From NCBI RefSeq assembly GCF_041053105.1, contig NZ_CP163444.1:8774501-8838500 (forward strand): a DNA stretch of 64,000 nt, given 5' to 3'. Positions 7,561 to 15,887 of the stretch are shown piece by piece (position 1 is the stretch's first letter; every line of letters begins with the position of its first letter). This DNA comes from Streptomyces sp. R44. Its GTDB lineage: Bacteria > Actinomycetota > Actinomycetes > Streptomycetales > Streptomycetaceae. The translations under genes and the position numbers were made by a program. A model generated the notes under the pieces. It saw only the letters and a list, made by a program, of their open reading frames with translations. It searched no databases and was not told the origin of the DNA.

Positions 7561-8290
7561 TGACCGCCGCGTTGATGTCCCGGTCAAGGACGGTTCCGCA
7601 GGACCCGCACGTCCACACACGGACACTGAGGGGCTTGGGGCCGTCCTTGACGCCGCAGGCCGAGCAGACCTGTGACGTGGGCTCGAACCGGCCGACGCGC
7701 ACGAATGTACGCCCGTACCGGGTGGCCTTGTACTCCAGCATGGTTGTGAACGCCGACCATCCGGCGTCGTGCACGGACTTCGCGAGGCGGGTGCGGGCGA
7801 GTCCCTTGACCGCCAGGTTTTCCACTGCAACCGCTTGATTCTCGCGGATGATCTTCGTGGAGAGCTGGTGGTGGAACTCGCGCCGCGCATCGGCGGTCCG
7901 TGCGTGGGCGCGGGCGGCCTTGATGCGGGCCTTAGCCCGGTTCGCCGATCCCTTCGTCTTACGGCTGAGGTTCTGCTGCGCCTTCTTCAGCTTCTTCTCG
8001 GCCCGGCGCAGGAAGCGCGGGGACTCGATCTTCGTTCCGTCCGAGAGGATCGCGAAGTGCGTCAGGCCCAGGTCGATGCCGACCACGCTGTCCGTGACGG
8101 GCAGCGACTCGGGTTCGGTCTCGACTACGAACGAACAGAAGTACCGTCCGGCCGCGTCCTTGACCACGGTCACCGTGGACGGCGTGGAGGGAAGGGCTCG
8201 GGACCACTTCACCCGCACCTCCCCGATCTTCGGGAGCCGCAGGTCACCCCCGGTCGTGATCGTGTGAAGCTCGAGGCGGGTGACACCTGT
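7424..8290 (-). pseudogene. tnpB: TnpB RNA-guided nuclease, 5'-truncated
   Basis: About 280 residues of TnpB remain, beginning near GGDLRLPKIGEVRVKWSR, so the N-terminal 100 or so residues are missing. The RuvC catalytic set is visible: Asp in GIDLGLTHF, Glu in VENLAVKG and Asp in DRDINAA. The zinc-ribbon pairs CSACG and CGSCG are also present. The frame stays open upstream into oxidoreductase sequence, with an ATG near the oxidoreductase stop, but those first 20 residues are not TnpB. Full TnpB proteins cut DNA using the RNA from their own right end. This copy is probably inactive. Confidence 0.75.
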
Positions 8291-8328
8291 CAGCCGGGAC
8301 GACAGCGCAGCCCCCAGACGCCATGGGG

Positions 8329-9261
8329 TCAAGGAACGATGAGGACCTTCCCTCGGATCTGGCCGGCCTCGCTGAGGCGATGGACGTCGGCGAGGTCGGC
8401 CAGTGGACGTGAGTCGCTGATGTCGATGCCGAGCGTGGCCGCGTCGACGAGTTCCGCGAGGGCCGCGAGATGCGCGACATCGTTGCGTGCGACGATGTGC
8501 TTCGCGTTCACCCCAGTGCCGTAAGCCGGCTCGATCGGGGTCGCGATGGAGATGATCCTCCCGCCCGGGCGTACCAGGGGCGCCAGAGCTGCGGCGTCCA
8601 GCGGGCTCAGCGGGACCAGATTGAGCAGAGTGTCCACCTGGCCGTCCAGAGCGACACCCACCGGCCCGGCGGTGTAGTCGATCACTTGGTCCGCCCCCTG
8701 CCGCAGAACCGCCGCAGTGCTGCGCGTACTGGCCGTGGCGATCACCTCAGCCCCCGCGTGCGCGGCCAGCTGCGTCACGAAACCTCCGACGCCGCCGCCC
8801 GCACCGTTGACCAGCACGCGATGACCAGCGGCCACCTTCCCGTGCTCGAACACTGCCTGCCAGGCCGTCAGGCCCGCCACGGGAAGGGCCGCAGCGCTGG
8901 CGAGAGGGACGGACGCCGGCGCCGCGACAAGTAGGGCGGCGGGCGCCCGGACGTACTCGGCAGCCGCACCCCCGCTGTCGAGCCGCCCGATGACCCGGTC
9001 GCCGACAGCGAAGCCATCGGCTCCCGCACCGATCTCGACCACCGTGCCGGCGACGTCCCAGCCGAGGGTGAAGGGCAAGTCCACGGGGAGGAACGCCTGC
9101 AGCATTCCGGCTCGCAGAGCGGCCTCGGTCGGATTGAACGACGTCGCGGCGACACGGACGAGTACTTCACCGAAGCCGGGCCGCGGACGGGGAACGGAGT
9201 CGTAGCGGATCACGGAGGTATCGCCGTACTCGTGGATACGCGCGGTCTTCATCATCGTCAT
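8329..9261 (-). CDS. NADP-dependent quinone oxidoreductase-like protein (MDR)
   Basis: A 310-residue medium-chain dehydrogenase/reductase of the zinc-free quinone oxidoreductase group. The N-terminal GroES-like domain contains GWDVAGTVVEIG and FAVGDRVIGR. The Rossmann part has VLVNGAGGGVGGFVTQLA near residue 150 and VDTLLNLV. The protein is full length and its stop is close to the tnpB remnant. It is divergent from an AraC-type gene 91 bases away, which is its likely regulator. A quinone or other alpha,beta-unsaturated carbonyl substrate is expected from the family. Confidence 0.85.
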   Translation of the reverse strand: MTMMKTARIHEYGDTSVIRYDSVPRPRPGFGEVLVRVAATSFNPTEAALRAGMLQAFLPVDLPFTLGWDVAGTVVEIGAGADGFAVGDRVIGRLDSGGAAAEYVRAPAALLVAAPASVPLASAAALPVAGLTAWQAVFEHGKVAAGHRVLVNGAGGGVGGFVTQLAAHAGAEVIATASTRSTAAVLRQGADQVIDYTAGPVGVALDGQVDTLLNLVPLSPLDAAALAPLVRPGGRIISIATPIEPAYGTGVNAKHIVARNDVAHLAALAELVDAATLGIDISDSRPLADLADVHRLSEAGQIRGKVLIVP

Positions 9262-9352
9262 GCCGCGAATCTACGGACCGCACAGGGAGACGATCCATGC
9301 GTCAGAGTGCCCAGTTGATGCGCGTGCGTCTCGCGCCCGTACTCTCGGTCCC

Positions 9353-10291
9353 ATGGATGTGCTCAGCGACGTGGTCGCGGTGACGCGGACCGGCCGGCCC
9401 CGATCGGCGCAGGTGCGGTGGCATGCGCCGTGGGGACAGGAGTTCGCCTCCGTCCCCGGGTCGGCGGGCTTCCAGGTGATCCTTCAGGGTTCCTGTTGGC
9501 TCCTGCGCGCGGATGCACAGCCCATCCAACTGGACGCGGGCGACGTCGTGTTCCTTCCCCACGGCAGCGGGCACACGCTGGCCGACAGCCCCGGAACCGC
9601 GCTGACAGCCCCTGCCTGCGGGCCGCCCGACGACCACGAGCCGGACAACGCCTACGCCTCGGACAGCGTCGACCGGAGCGGAGAAGGCGGCCCGGTCACC
9701 GTCGTGCTCTGCGGGGCCTACCAGCTCGACCCGTCCCGCACGCACCCGCTGCTGCTGACACTCCCGGACCTGATCCACTTGCCCGCACACGAGGACCGCC
9801 ACCCCGAGTTGCGCTCGGCCGTGGGGCTTCTGGCCGCCGAGCTGGAGAACCCGCGCCTGGGCACGAGCGCCATCGTCCCCGCGCTCCTGGACACTCTTCT
9901 GCTGTACATCCTGCGCGTCTGGTTCAAGGAACAGCCCTCCCGAGGAGACACCACGGGATGGGCTGCCGCGCTGAACGACCCGCCGGTCACCGCCGCCCTC
10001 CACGCCATCCACCGTGACCCGGCGGCTCCCTGGACCGTGGCGACACTCGCCGCGGAAGCCGGGCTCTCGCGAGCACCCTTCGCGAGACGCTTCGCCATGC
10101 TGATCGGCCGACCGCCCCTCGGCTACCTGACCTGGTGGCGGATGACCACGGCCGCGCGCTTGCTCCGCACATCAGACGCACCGTTGAGATCCGTCGCCAC
10201 CCAGGTGGGCTACGCATCCGAGTTCGCCTTCGCCAACGCGTTCAAACGCACGCACGGGACCGCACCCGGCGCCTACCGGCGGAAGAACTGA
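9353..10291 (+). CDS. AraC-family regulator with cupin domain
   Basis: A 312-residue regulator. The N-terminal half is an AraC cupin domain (FQVILQGSCWLLR, AGDVVFLPHGSGHTL). The C-terminal 100 residues carry two helix-turn-helices (VATLAAEAGLSRAPFARRF and RSVATQVGYASEFAFANAF), ending GTAPGAYRR. I chose the ATG at 9353; TTGATG and TACTCT elements some 15-40 bases upstream could be a promoter giving a nearly leaderless message. The gene is divergent from the quinone oxidoreductase, as is common for this family, whose members often control such reductases. Confidence 0.85.
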   Translation: MDVLSDVVAVTRTGRPRSAQVRWHAPWGQEFASVPGSAGFQVILQGSCWLLRADAQPIQLDAGDVVFLPHGSGHTLADSPGTALTAPACGPPDDHEPDNAYASDSVDRSGEGGPVTVVLCGAYQLDPSRTHPLLLTLPDLIHLPAHEDRHPELRSAVGLLAAELENPRLGTSAIVPALLDTLLLYILRVWFKEQPSRGDTTGWAAALNDPPVTAALHAIHRDPAAPWTVATLAAEAGLSRAPFARRFAMLIGRPPLGYLTWWRMTTAARLLRTSDAPLRSVATQVGYASEFAFANAFKRTHGTAPGAYRRKN

Positions 10292-10358
10292 TCCGGAGCG
10301 GCAGCACCGGGCACCCTCGGCCGTACGTGACCGGGGGAGAGGGACTTCGAGTGAAGGA

Positions 10359-11231
10359 TCAACGTTCTGGAGGGGGTGGCGGCGGCGGAGGGTTTCCTGG
10401 AGAAGTCGAGTTCTCCGGGTGACGGACGTCGCCGCTGCCGAGCATGACGTGGGCCCGCACCCGCATCGGCTCGTCGTCGCGCCGGGAGAGCACGACCAGC
10501 TCGTCGACCCGGGCCGCCATGGGCCCGAGGAGTTCCTCCACCTTGCGAGCGAGGAGATGCGGGTCCTGGGTACGGCCGAGGGACAGGTGCGGGGTGAAGC
10601 CGTGAGAGCGGGATCCGCACAGCGGGAAGCGGAGCTCCAGGGACTCCCGCATCCGTGACCAGGGCTCTTGGTCGGCGGCGGCAGGGTCGAGCCAGACGGT
10701 GGCGTCCTCGCGGTGGCCGAACCAGTGGACGCCCGCCAGGCGGGCGGTGAACGGCGGCGTCTCGGCGAGCGCCGCGGCGACCAGTGGCAGGGCCCGGGCG
10801 AACTCGGCCTCGGGGACGAAACCGAAGAGCACGTTGACGTGCGGCGGCCAGCGGCGGATCTGCCGGTCGTGTTCGCGGCGAATGTGCTGGATCGGCGGCC
10901 ACAGCTGCTCCGGGGGCAGCCAGGCGACGGCGCTGCGGTTCGTCGGCGGGACGACGAGGATGTCGCTGGGCGCCGGGGCCGGCACGTGACCGACCTGCCC
11001 GGCGAGGGTCTCATCGAGCCGGTCGACGCCGGAGACGCGGTCCCAGACGACCTTGCCGTCCGCCTCGAAGAACACCACCCGGTGCCAGGGGATCTCCCCG
11101 CCGGGTACGAAGTCGCCGAGCAGGACGCGCTTCGGCGGGGCGCCGCGCTCCGCGATCCCCATCACGAACCGCTCGGGATCGAATCGCGGATCCCAGAGCA
11201 CACGGTGGTAGATCTCGTCGCTGGTGTGCAC
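10359..11231 (-). CDS. DUF504 RNA-repair domain fused to 2H phosphoesterase
   Basis: A 290-residue fusion. Residues 1 to about 75 match the DUF504/MJ1316 RNA-repair domain (TSDEIYHRVLWDPRFD, then IPWHRVVFF and VVWDR). Residues about 115-250 are a 2H phosphoesterase like 2'-5' RNA ligase, with a degenerate first motif HVNVLFG and a clear second motif HLSLGR. Domains of these two families act on RNA ends with cyclic phosphates or 2'-5' links. The C-terminus ends in eight prolines. It is convergent with the AraC gene and has no obvious operon partner. RNA end repair or tRNA processing is a reasonable but untested role. Confidence 0.8.
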   Translation of the reverse strand: MHTSDEIYHRVLWDPRFDPERFVMGIAERGAPPKRVLLGDFVPGGEIPWHRVVFFEADGKVVWDRVSGVDRLDETLAGQVGHVPAPAPSDILVVPPTNRSAVAWLPPEQLWPPIQHIRREHDRQIRRWPPHVNVLFGFVPEAEFARALPLVAAALAETPPFTARLAGVHWFGHREDATVWLDPAAADQEPWSRMRESLELRFPLCGSRSHGFTPHLSLGRTQDPHLLARKVEELLGPMAARVDELVVLSRRDDEPMRVRAHVMLGSGDVRHPENSTSPGNPPPPPPPPER

Positions 11232-11626
11232 GTCAGCACCTGCTCTCGACTCTCAGGGTGCCGCGCGCCGCGCCGACCCTGCAAGCCGGCCGGCACGTGG
11301 CCCTGCCGACGGGGTCTCGTTGGTCTGCGTGGACCGGATCGAGTGAGACGGCTGGGGCCGGCGGCTTCCTGCGTACGAGAGGGCCGGGCTCTTCTTCGAC
11401 GGCGTGACTCCCGCTGGGTCACGTGTCACAGCGCCAATCTCATGCATGGAAGGCCATGCAATATTCGTCTGCATGACGATAAACGTCGGGGGTGCGCAGG
11501 CCGCCACAAACGCCATGGCTGCCAAGCTCGACTCCCCGCCTCCGCCGGGATGCCCCCGCATGGCCTCGCCGCCTCTCCCACATGGCGTCCTCCCCGGTGA
11601 CGCATGGGCAGTGGCCCGCACCCAGC
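11232..11626. other. Intergenic, no gene recognised
   Basis: A region between two minus-strand genes. It contains the inverted motif CATGCATGG with a nearby CCATGCA (about 11441-11461), which might be part of a promoter. No reading frame looks like protein. Confidence 0.4.
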
Positions 11627-12154
11627 TCACGGGCGAACCGCGCGAACGTGGTCGGCCGAGAGATGCAGTTCGTACGGCAGGCAGCAGTCGGAGCAGAGGG
11701 TAGCGACGAGGGTTCCGCAGGCGCACTGTTGGTTCATTCCGCCGGTCGGGGTCGCTCCGCAGCAGGCGGGGGATGCGTGCCGCAGCTCCAGGCCACGTGC
11801 ATCGTCCGGGTTGATGACGATGTTGCCTCGTGGGCCCTGCGACACCAACGGCTTCCCGTCCACGTTCCAGTGCTCCCCATGGCGCGGCATCACAGGCCCG
11901 GGCACCGCAGCGACGACCAAGGGCGCACCGTACGGCTCCGTCTCGACCGCATAGCAGCCCGACGGCACAGTCGCCGGCGACGGGCCCGGCTCATCCGCTT
12001 CCCACCACGCGTAGTACGGAGCCTCGGGAACAGCAGGCAGCCGTATGAGCGGCCCCGTCAGCGCGACTCCACATGTCGCGCACACGAACACCACCGCTTC
12101 GGCCTCCATCGCCTCGGAGATGCTGCCGTGATCTTGATCTTGCTGATCGTGCAT
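11627..12154 (-). CDS. Unknown Cys-rich protein, copy 1 (complete)
   Basis: A 175-residue protein beginning MHDQQDQDHG. It has four Cys clusters (CATCG, ACCG, CACG, CSDCC) that could bind zinc, and a Trp/Pro-rich central part with YYAWWEADEPGPSP. I do not recognise the family. Two degraded copies of the same gene occur at about 24285-24578 and 26326-26462, so it belongs to a repeated module in this region. The ATG is the first in-frame start after a stop. No operon partner is apparent. Confidence 0.6.
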   Translation of the reverse strand: MHDQQDQDHGSISEAMEAEAVVFVCATCGVALTGPLIRLPAVPEAPYYAWWEADEPGPSPATVPSGCYAVETEPYGAPLVVAAVPGPVMPRHGEHWNVDGKPLVSQGPRGNIVINPDDARGLELRHASPACCGATPTGGMNQQCACGTLVATLCSDCCLPYELHLSADHVRAVRP

Positions 12155-12457
12155 GCGCTGACGGTACGCGGCAAGCTGTCAGCCTGCACGACCCGCCCTT
12201 ATGGGGCAGCGCATGACCCCCTCGGCGGGCGGGAGACCGCCCCCACCTGCTCAGGCTGACGACGCGGACTTCGTCATCCATTCAGCCACCACACGACTCA
12301 AGACCCGCGCGCTGCACCACTGCTTGCCCTGGCACAACCGGAACGCACGCCGTCCAGGACTTCCGGCCGCGCGTTTTCTCAACCGGCGGTCTCAACTGCC
12401 GACCCCGTGATCGTCTCCGCGGTCCAGCCGAGCGGCCTCATCCCGGGCAACGGCCCG
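12155..12457. other. Intergenic, no gene recognised
   Basis: G+C-rich sequence between the unknown Cys-rich gene and a methyltransferase remnant. No protein-like frame or strong hairpin was seen. Confidence 0.35.
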
Positions 12458-12690
12458 TCAGGGTGTTTCGGGCTTGCGGGCCAGCAGGCAGGCGTGCGGT
12501 CTGTTCGCCAGCCCGCCGGGCTCCTGCTCCAGCCTCGCGGTGACGACGAGCCCGGCCTGTTCCAGCAGGTCGACCAAGCGGTCGAGGGGCAGGAGGTACG
12601 ACTCGTAGGACACCGGGCGACCGTAGCCGTGGGTCGGCTGCAGCCGCTCATCGCCGACGTAGTCTCCCCAGAGTAGGTAGCCGCCGGGCG
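12458..12690 (-). pseudogene. SAM-dependent methyltransferase C-terminal remnant
   Basis: A minus-strand frame ending at 12458 reads GGYLLWGDYVGDERLQPTHG, then YESYLLPLDRLVDLLEQAG, and ends ANRPHACLLARKPETP. This is the tail of class I methyltransferases common in streptomycetes. The catalytic Rossmann part is absent. The fragment joins abruptly to unrelated small genes at about 12690, marking a recombination junction. Confidence 0.6.
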
Positions 12691-12758
12691 CGGGTGACGG
12701 CGTCGGCGTGGGTGGCGATGGCGCTCTCGGTGACGGTGATCTTCACTTCGTAGGGCAT
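12648..12758 (-). CDS. Small protein (36 aa), tail replaced at a junction
   Basis: The ATG at 12758 overlaps by one base (TGATG) the stop of the gene upstream. The product starts MPYEVKITVTESAIATHADA and becomes Arg-rich where it runs out of frame into the methyltransferase remnant. The first 25 residues look genuine. It is therefore probably the head of a longer small gene cut by recombination. Confidence 0.4.
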   Translation of the reverse strand: MPYEVKITVTESAIATHADAVTRARRLPTLGRLRRR

Positions 12759-12979
12759 CAGTCGGCCTCCAGCTCCTCGATTAGGCACCCGGTCTCGAAG
12801 GCGATGGAGTCGTCCTCGGATGCCAGGTCGGACTCCCAGGCGGTGCCGATGTAGACGCCGGGGCCGCTGACGTGGTACTGGTCGATGGTCGGGTATTCGG
12901 CGGTCGTGAACGGGCCGGCCAGGATCTTCAGGCGGTTGTCGTCGTAGTAGACGACGTCGCCCTCTTTGAAGTGGCTCAC
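12758..12979 (-). CDS. Small unknown protein (73 aa), coupled
   Basis: A GTG start at 12979 lies in a GTGA overlap with the stop of the upstream DUF6197 gene. The product has a short basic head (HFKEGDVVYYDDNRLKILAG), a central PTIDQYHVSGPGVYIGTAW and a strongly acidic tail ending in EELEAD. There are no membrane segments. The family is not recognised. Size, composition and overlap resemble genes of actinobacterial phages and integrative elements. Confidence 0.6.
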   Translation of the reverse strand: MSHFKEGDVVYYDDNRLKILAGPFTTAEYPTIDQYHVSGPGVYIGTAWESDLASEDDSIAFETGCLIEELEAD

Positions 12980-13290
12980 GACTCGATCGCCCGCTTCAGG
13001 ATGAGCTTCACGTCCTCGACGGTGCGCTCGGGGGCGTCGTTCCATATCCAGGGAGCGGCATCTCCGCACTCCTGCTCGACGGTGCGGCAAAGCGTTTCCC
13101 ACGCCCCGCCGGTCGGGGTGGACGCCCAGTAGGGGTACTCCTCCTCGGTGTCTCCGTATCCGCAGGCGGCGCGGAACGCGCCTTCGAGGCAGACCTTGCC
13201 GTCGGCCTGCTGCATCGTTCCCTGGCACCAGCCGCGCGCTTCGAGGATGTTGTAGGTGTCTTCGAGGATCTTCTTCGCTTCGGGGTCCAT
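12976..13290 (-). CDS. DUF6197-family protein
   Basis: A 104-residue protein with the DUF6197 pattern ILEARGWCQGTMQ, then VCLEGAFRAACGYGD, a central variable part, and WNDAPERTVEDVKLILKRA. Members of this family are found mostly in actinobacterial phages and mobile elements; their role is unknown. It is the first gene of a coupled minus-strand set with the two small genes downstream. A shortened relative occurs at 18568-18786. Confidence 0.7.
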   Translation of the reverse strand: MDPEAKKILEDTYNILEARGWCQGTMQQADGKVCLEGAFRAACGYGDTEEEYPYWASTPTGGAWETLCRTVEQECGDAAPWIWNDAPERTVEDVKLILKRAIES

Positions 13291-13325
13291 AACTGATCAA
13301 TTCCTTCGCGGGTTAGGGTGCGCGG

Positions 13326-13606
13326 GTGAGAGTGGAACTGCGCCGCGAGTCGTACGCGATCTCGTACGGGGCCCTGGAGTGGCTGATCGTCGCCGATGCC
13401 TGGAGGACTGGGGCCTGTGCGAGGCGTGGCCGGAGGGGCACGACAACGAGCGCCGGGCGGTGGCCGCCTGGGCGCGGGGCGTCTACGGCGCCGCGATCTC
13501 GGCCCGGCAGAAGTTCACGCTGCCCATGCCTCGCGACTGGACGGTGTGGCTGTGGCGGGTCCTCGCCGAGGCCCGGCGCCGGGACGACCAGTTCCCGTGG
13601 CGATGA
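13326..13606 (+). pseudogene. Unknown small gene with frameshift
   Basis: A reading begins MRVELRRESYAISYGALEW and continues convincingly in another frame as LEDWGLCEAWPEGHDNERR, ending RDWTVWLWRVLAEARRRDD. The switch falls near 13400, where one base seems to have been lost. The intact product would be about 93 residues, Trp-rich and soluble. No family recognised. A sequencing error at this site would restore a normal gene. Confidence 0.5.
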
Positions 13607-13790
13607 CGCCGTCACTGACGGGGCAGATCAGGTCGCAGAATCGGCGTCGATGACGAGGGCGTCGCGTGGGTCAGCGGAGTAGGCCGAGTAAGGGCGGGTG
13701 GTGGGCGGTCAGCCGGTTCCTCTGGTCGGGTGGCGGTTTAGATCGGGAGGGCGCATGGTGTTGCGGGGGCCTACTGCACAGGTGGTCGGC

Positions 13791-14135
13791 ATGAACTACC
13801 GAAGCCTCGAAGAGATCGCTGACGAGATGCGCACGGCAGAGGAAGGCATCCAGCTAAAGAATGGAATCGTCGAGCGCGTCGTCGAAGAGGAGCAGCGGCG
13901 ACGGAAGCTCCTCACGCAGAGGGAAGATATTCGAGGCCCTGGCGTCTTTGTCCCGCTGCCGATATGGCACTGGATGGGCTATTATCGCGATCCGCGTGAC
14001 GTTGCCAGGATCGCCACGAACTATCCCTCCGCTGGGCCTGGCGAACTCGTAGTGAGCACACATCACTTCGACGACCACGGCATCGTAGTTGGCCTGTACG
14101 CCACATGGATGTACTACGCCCCCCGCTCGTTGTAG
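13791..14135 (+). CDS. Unknown protein (114 aa)
   Basis: A soluble 114-residue product with a charged helical first half (EEIADEMRTAEEGIQ, then VERVVEEEQRRRKLL) that could form a short coiled coil. The second half is Tyr/Trp-rich (IWHWMGYYRDPRD). I chose the ATG at 13791 because the in-frame reading upstream is Gly/Arg-rich. Third-position G+C is lower than in neighbours, suggesting recent acquisition. Family not recognised. Confidence 0.5.
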   Translation: MNYRSLEEIADEMRTAEEGIQLKNGIVERVVEEEQRRRKLLTQREDIRGPGVFVPLPIWHWMGYYRDPRDVARIATNYPSAGPGELVVSTHHFDDHGIVVGLYATWMYYAPRSL

Positions 14136-14208
14136 CCGGGAGGACCGCGATCAGGCGACGAGCGGTGTAACCCAGACACGCCCCACGTGTGTTCGGCATG
14201 ATGTGCCG

Positions 14209-14934
14209 GTGGGTGGACTGTGGAAGTACTTCGAAGAGAACAACGAGATCTTCGCCGCGCTGGTGGCCTTCCTCGCCATCGGCGGCGGCCTCCTCGGCAG
14301 CGTCATCGGCGCGAAGATCCAGGCGAACGGTGGTCGGGACCAGGCGGCGGCGGCCAGGGAGGCGGCGCAGATCGCTGCCGAGGCGCAGCGTGTGGCTGCC
14401 CTATGGACGGTGCGGCAGGTCTTGGCGGCGGATTACATTCATCAGACTCGTGTAGTCGTTGAGGCAACGAAGAAACTGTTCAAGGAAGACGATGAGGATG
14501 GCCATCTGCGTAGCCAACTGGACGAAGATTGGCTCACGTTGATGCAGAAGCGGGCTGGGTTGGAATTGACTGCGACGCTCCCAGTGGTCGACGTTCTAAA
14601 GGAGGTGAATGAGACCATGGCGGCGTTCGTGAAGGTTGGCCTTGAGCATGGGCAGGAGGTCTATGCGCAAACCTATCTGACACGCCTTCGTGGTGATCGA
14701 GTTTCGCAAGGCGCCACATCGGCCATAGTCGCGTTGCTTGGCTATCAGGGATCCTCAAGCGCTGGCCGGGTTGACGCTATGCGTGCCGCTGCGACACGGC
14801 TTCAGGCAGTCACACCCACGCTTTCGGATGCGCGCATAAATGCGCTCCTGTCCTACTACGCGCGTCCTGAAGATTGTGCTCCGATGAATATAGGGAGGCG
14901 CATCTCCGCGTCCAACACGCGAGTGGTGAACTGA
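14209..14934 (+). CDS. Membrane-anchored helical protein, unknown
   Basis: About 241 residues from a GTG at 14209. One membrane span lies near the N-terminus (IFAALVAFLAIGGGLLGSVIGA, about residues 10-33), followed by an Ala/Gln-rich helix (DQAAAAREAAQIAAEAQR) and a largely alpha-helical cytoplasmic body. The layout (short head, one span, coiled coil, helical body) resembles many streptomycete proteins of unknown role near mobile elements. Codon use is again less G+C biased than in the core genes. No catalytic motif is visible. Confidence 0.65.
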   Translation: MGGLWKYFEENNEIFAALVAFLAIGGGLLGSVIGAKIQANGGRDQAAAAREAAQIAAEAQRVAALWTVRQVLAADYIHQTRVVVEATKKLFKEDDEDGHLRSQLDEDWLTLMQKRAGLELTATLPVVDVLKEVNETMAAFVKVGLEHGQEVYAQTYLTRLRGDRVSQGATSAIVALLGYQGSSSAGRVDAMRAAATRLQAVTPTLSDARINALLSYYARPEDCAPMNIGRRISASNTRVVN

Positions 14935-15169
14935 TCGTGGCCACGCGCGAGATGCTGAGGGCCAACGACGACGTCGCCCCGACGGTGCCGCAGCAGCGCC
15001 GGCGGCTGTGGCGGCGGGTGGCGTAGGTCGCGAACGAACCTGTGGTGCGCGCCCGTGCGGCCCCAGTAGGGTGGCGTCAGCCCACGCCGATATGGCGTGC
15101 GTGGGCGAGGCCCGGCGCCCAGGGGTATCCCGGGGGCAGTACCGTCGGGCCGCCCTTCTTCTCCGCGGT

Positions 15170-15445
15170 TCACACCCGCCCCCCGGGCAGGGCGGCGGGT
15201 GGGCGGGTGTCGGGGTCGGACACTTCGACACGACAGTTACGTCCCGGCCGGCCCTTGAAGGTGACGGTGACGGTGTTGTCGTCCTCGGCCCATACGGTGG
15301 ACCGGAACGGCTGGCCGTCGTCCTCGGCCCACACGGTGACGGTGATGTCCTGCCTGCCCAGGTTGTGACGGATCGTCATTGCCTCGTCGGCGACCGCAGT
15401 CCGCCGTTCTGTCGCATGCTTTCGCCGGTTGTCGCTGTCGGGCAC
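15170..15445 (-). CDS. Small unknown protein with repeated TVWAEDD motif
   Basis: A GTG at 15445 follows a strong GAGGAGG Shine-Dalgarno. The 91-residue product has a charged head, then TVWAEDD twice about 17 residues apart, and ends in a Pro/Arg-rich tail. A beta-rich fold is plausible. It is the last gene of the minus-strand coupled set 15170-16448, 13 bases after the preceding gene. Family not recognised. Confidence 0.55.
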   Translation of the reverse strand: MPDSDNRRKHATERRTAVADEAMTIRHNLGRQDITVTVWAEDDGQPFRSTVWAEDDNTVTVTFKGRPGRNCRVEVSDPDTRPPAALPGGRV

Positions 15446-15458
15446 CGGTACCTCCTCG

Positions 15459-15887
15459 TTAGTCCCAGAAAGAGCCGAACTTGTCGGCGAAGCGGTGCAT
15501 GGCGGCGACGGCGTCGGTGTAGGCGGCGGCGTCCTCGTCATAGGTGGCGTCGGGGTCGCCGTCGCCGTACCGGTGGAGGGGGCCGGCGACACTGTCGAGG
15601 TAGGCGTCCCACTCGGCCTCGGTCATGTCGACGGGGCGGCCGTGCCTGACCTTCCTCAGGTGGTCGCAGGCGTCGGCGATGACGCCGGCGATGTAGAGGT
15701 CGAAACCCCAGGCGTCCATGTAGCTGAAGCCGCGCCGCGCCCTCTCCCAGCGGTGCCGGGGCTGCCGCTTCAGCCAGCGCCAGGCCTTCCCGGTACGGCG
15801 CCGGAGTCCGTACCAGCGGGACAGCCACGGATGGTCGCGCCGCCACTGCTCGGCCTCGGCCACGAGCTTGTTGAGGTGTTCGGTCAC
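15459..15887 (-). CDS. Unknown protein (142 aa)
   Basis: A soluble protein with a basic, Trp-rich first half (WLSRWYGLRRRTGKAWRWLKR) and an acidic second half (MTEAEWDAYLDSVAG). Its ATG overlaps by four bases the stop of the upstream gene, so translation is coupled. No family recognised. The charge split suggests nucleic-acid contact at the N-terminus, which is inference only. Confidence 0.6.
   Translation of the reverse strand: MTEHLNKLVAEAEQWRRDHPWLSRWYGLRRRTGKAWRWLKRQPRHRWERARRGFSYMDAWGFDLYIAGVIADACDHLRKVRHGRPVDMTEAEWDAYLDSVAGPLHRYGDGDPDATYDEDAAAYTDAVAAMHRFADKFGSFWD

Larger units (their letters stand above)
7405..8290 (-). mobile_element. IS200/IS605-type element remnant (tnpB only)
   Basis: The right end is well preserved. 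A CCCCGCCC-TAAA-GGGCGGGG hairpin (7417-7436) overlaps the tnpB stop, followed on the minus strand by GAGCGGAAGTCAA, after which GNAT-coding sequence starts. That GTCAA-type terminus is typical of IS605-family right ends. The left end and the tnpB 5' end are gone, replaced by the 3' end of the oxidoreductase gene. No tnpA is present. Confidence 0.75.

Noticed and set aside
7424..8332. Intact TnpB gene starting near 8332
   Set aside because: The first 20 residues are not TnpB-like and overlap the oxidoreductase stop; about 100 N-terminal residues are missing.
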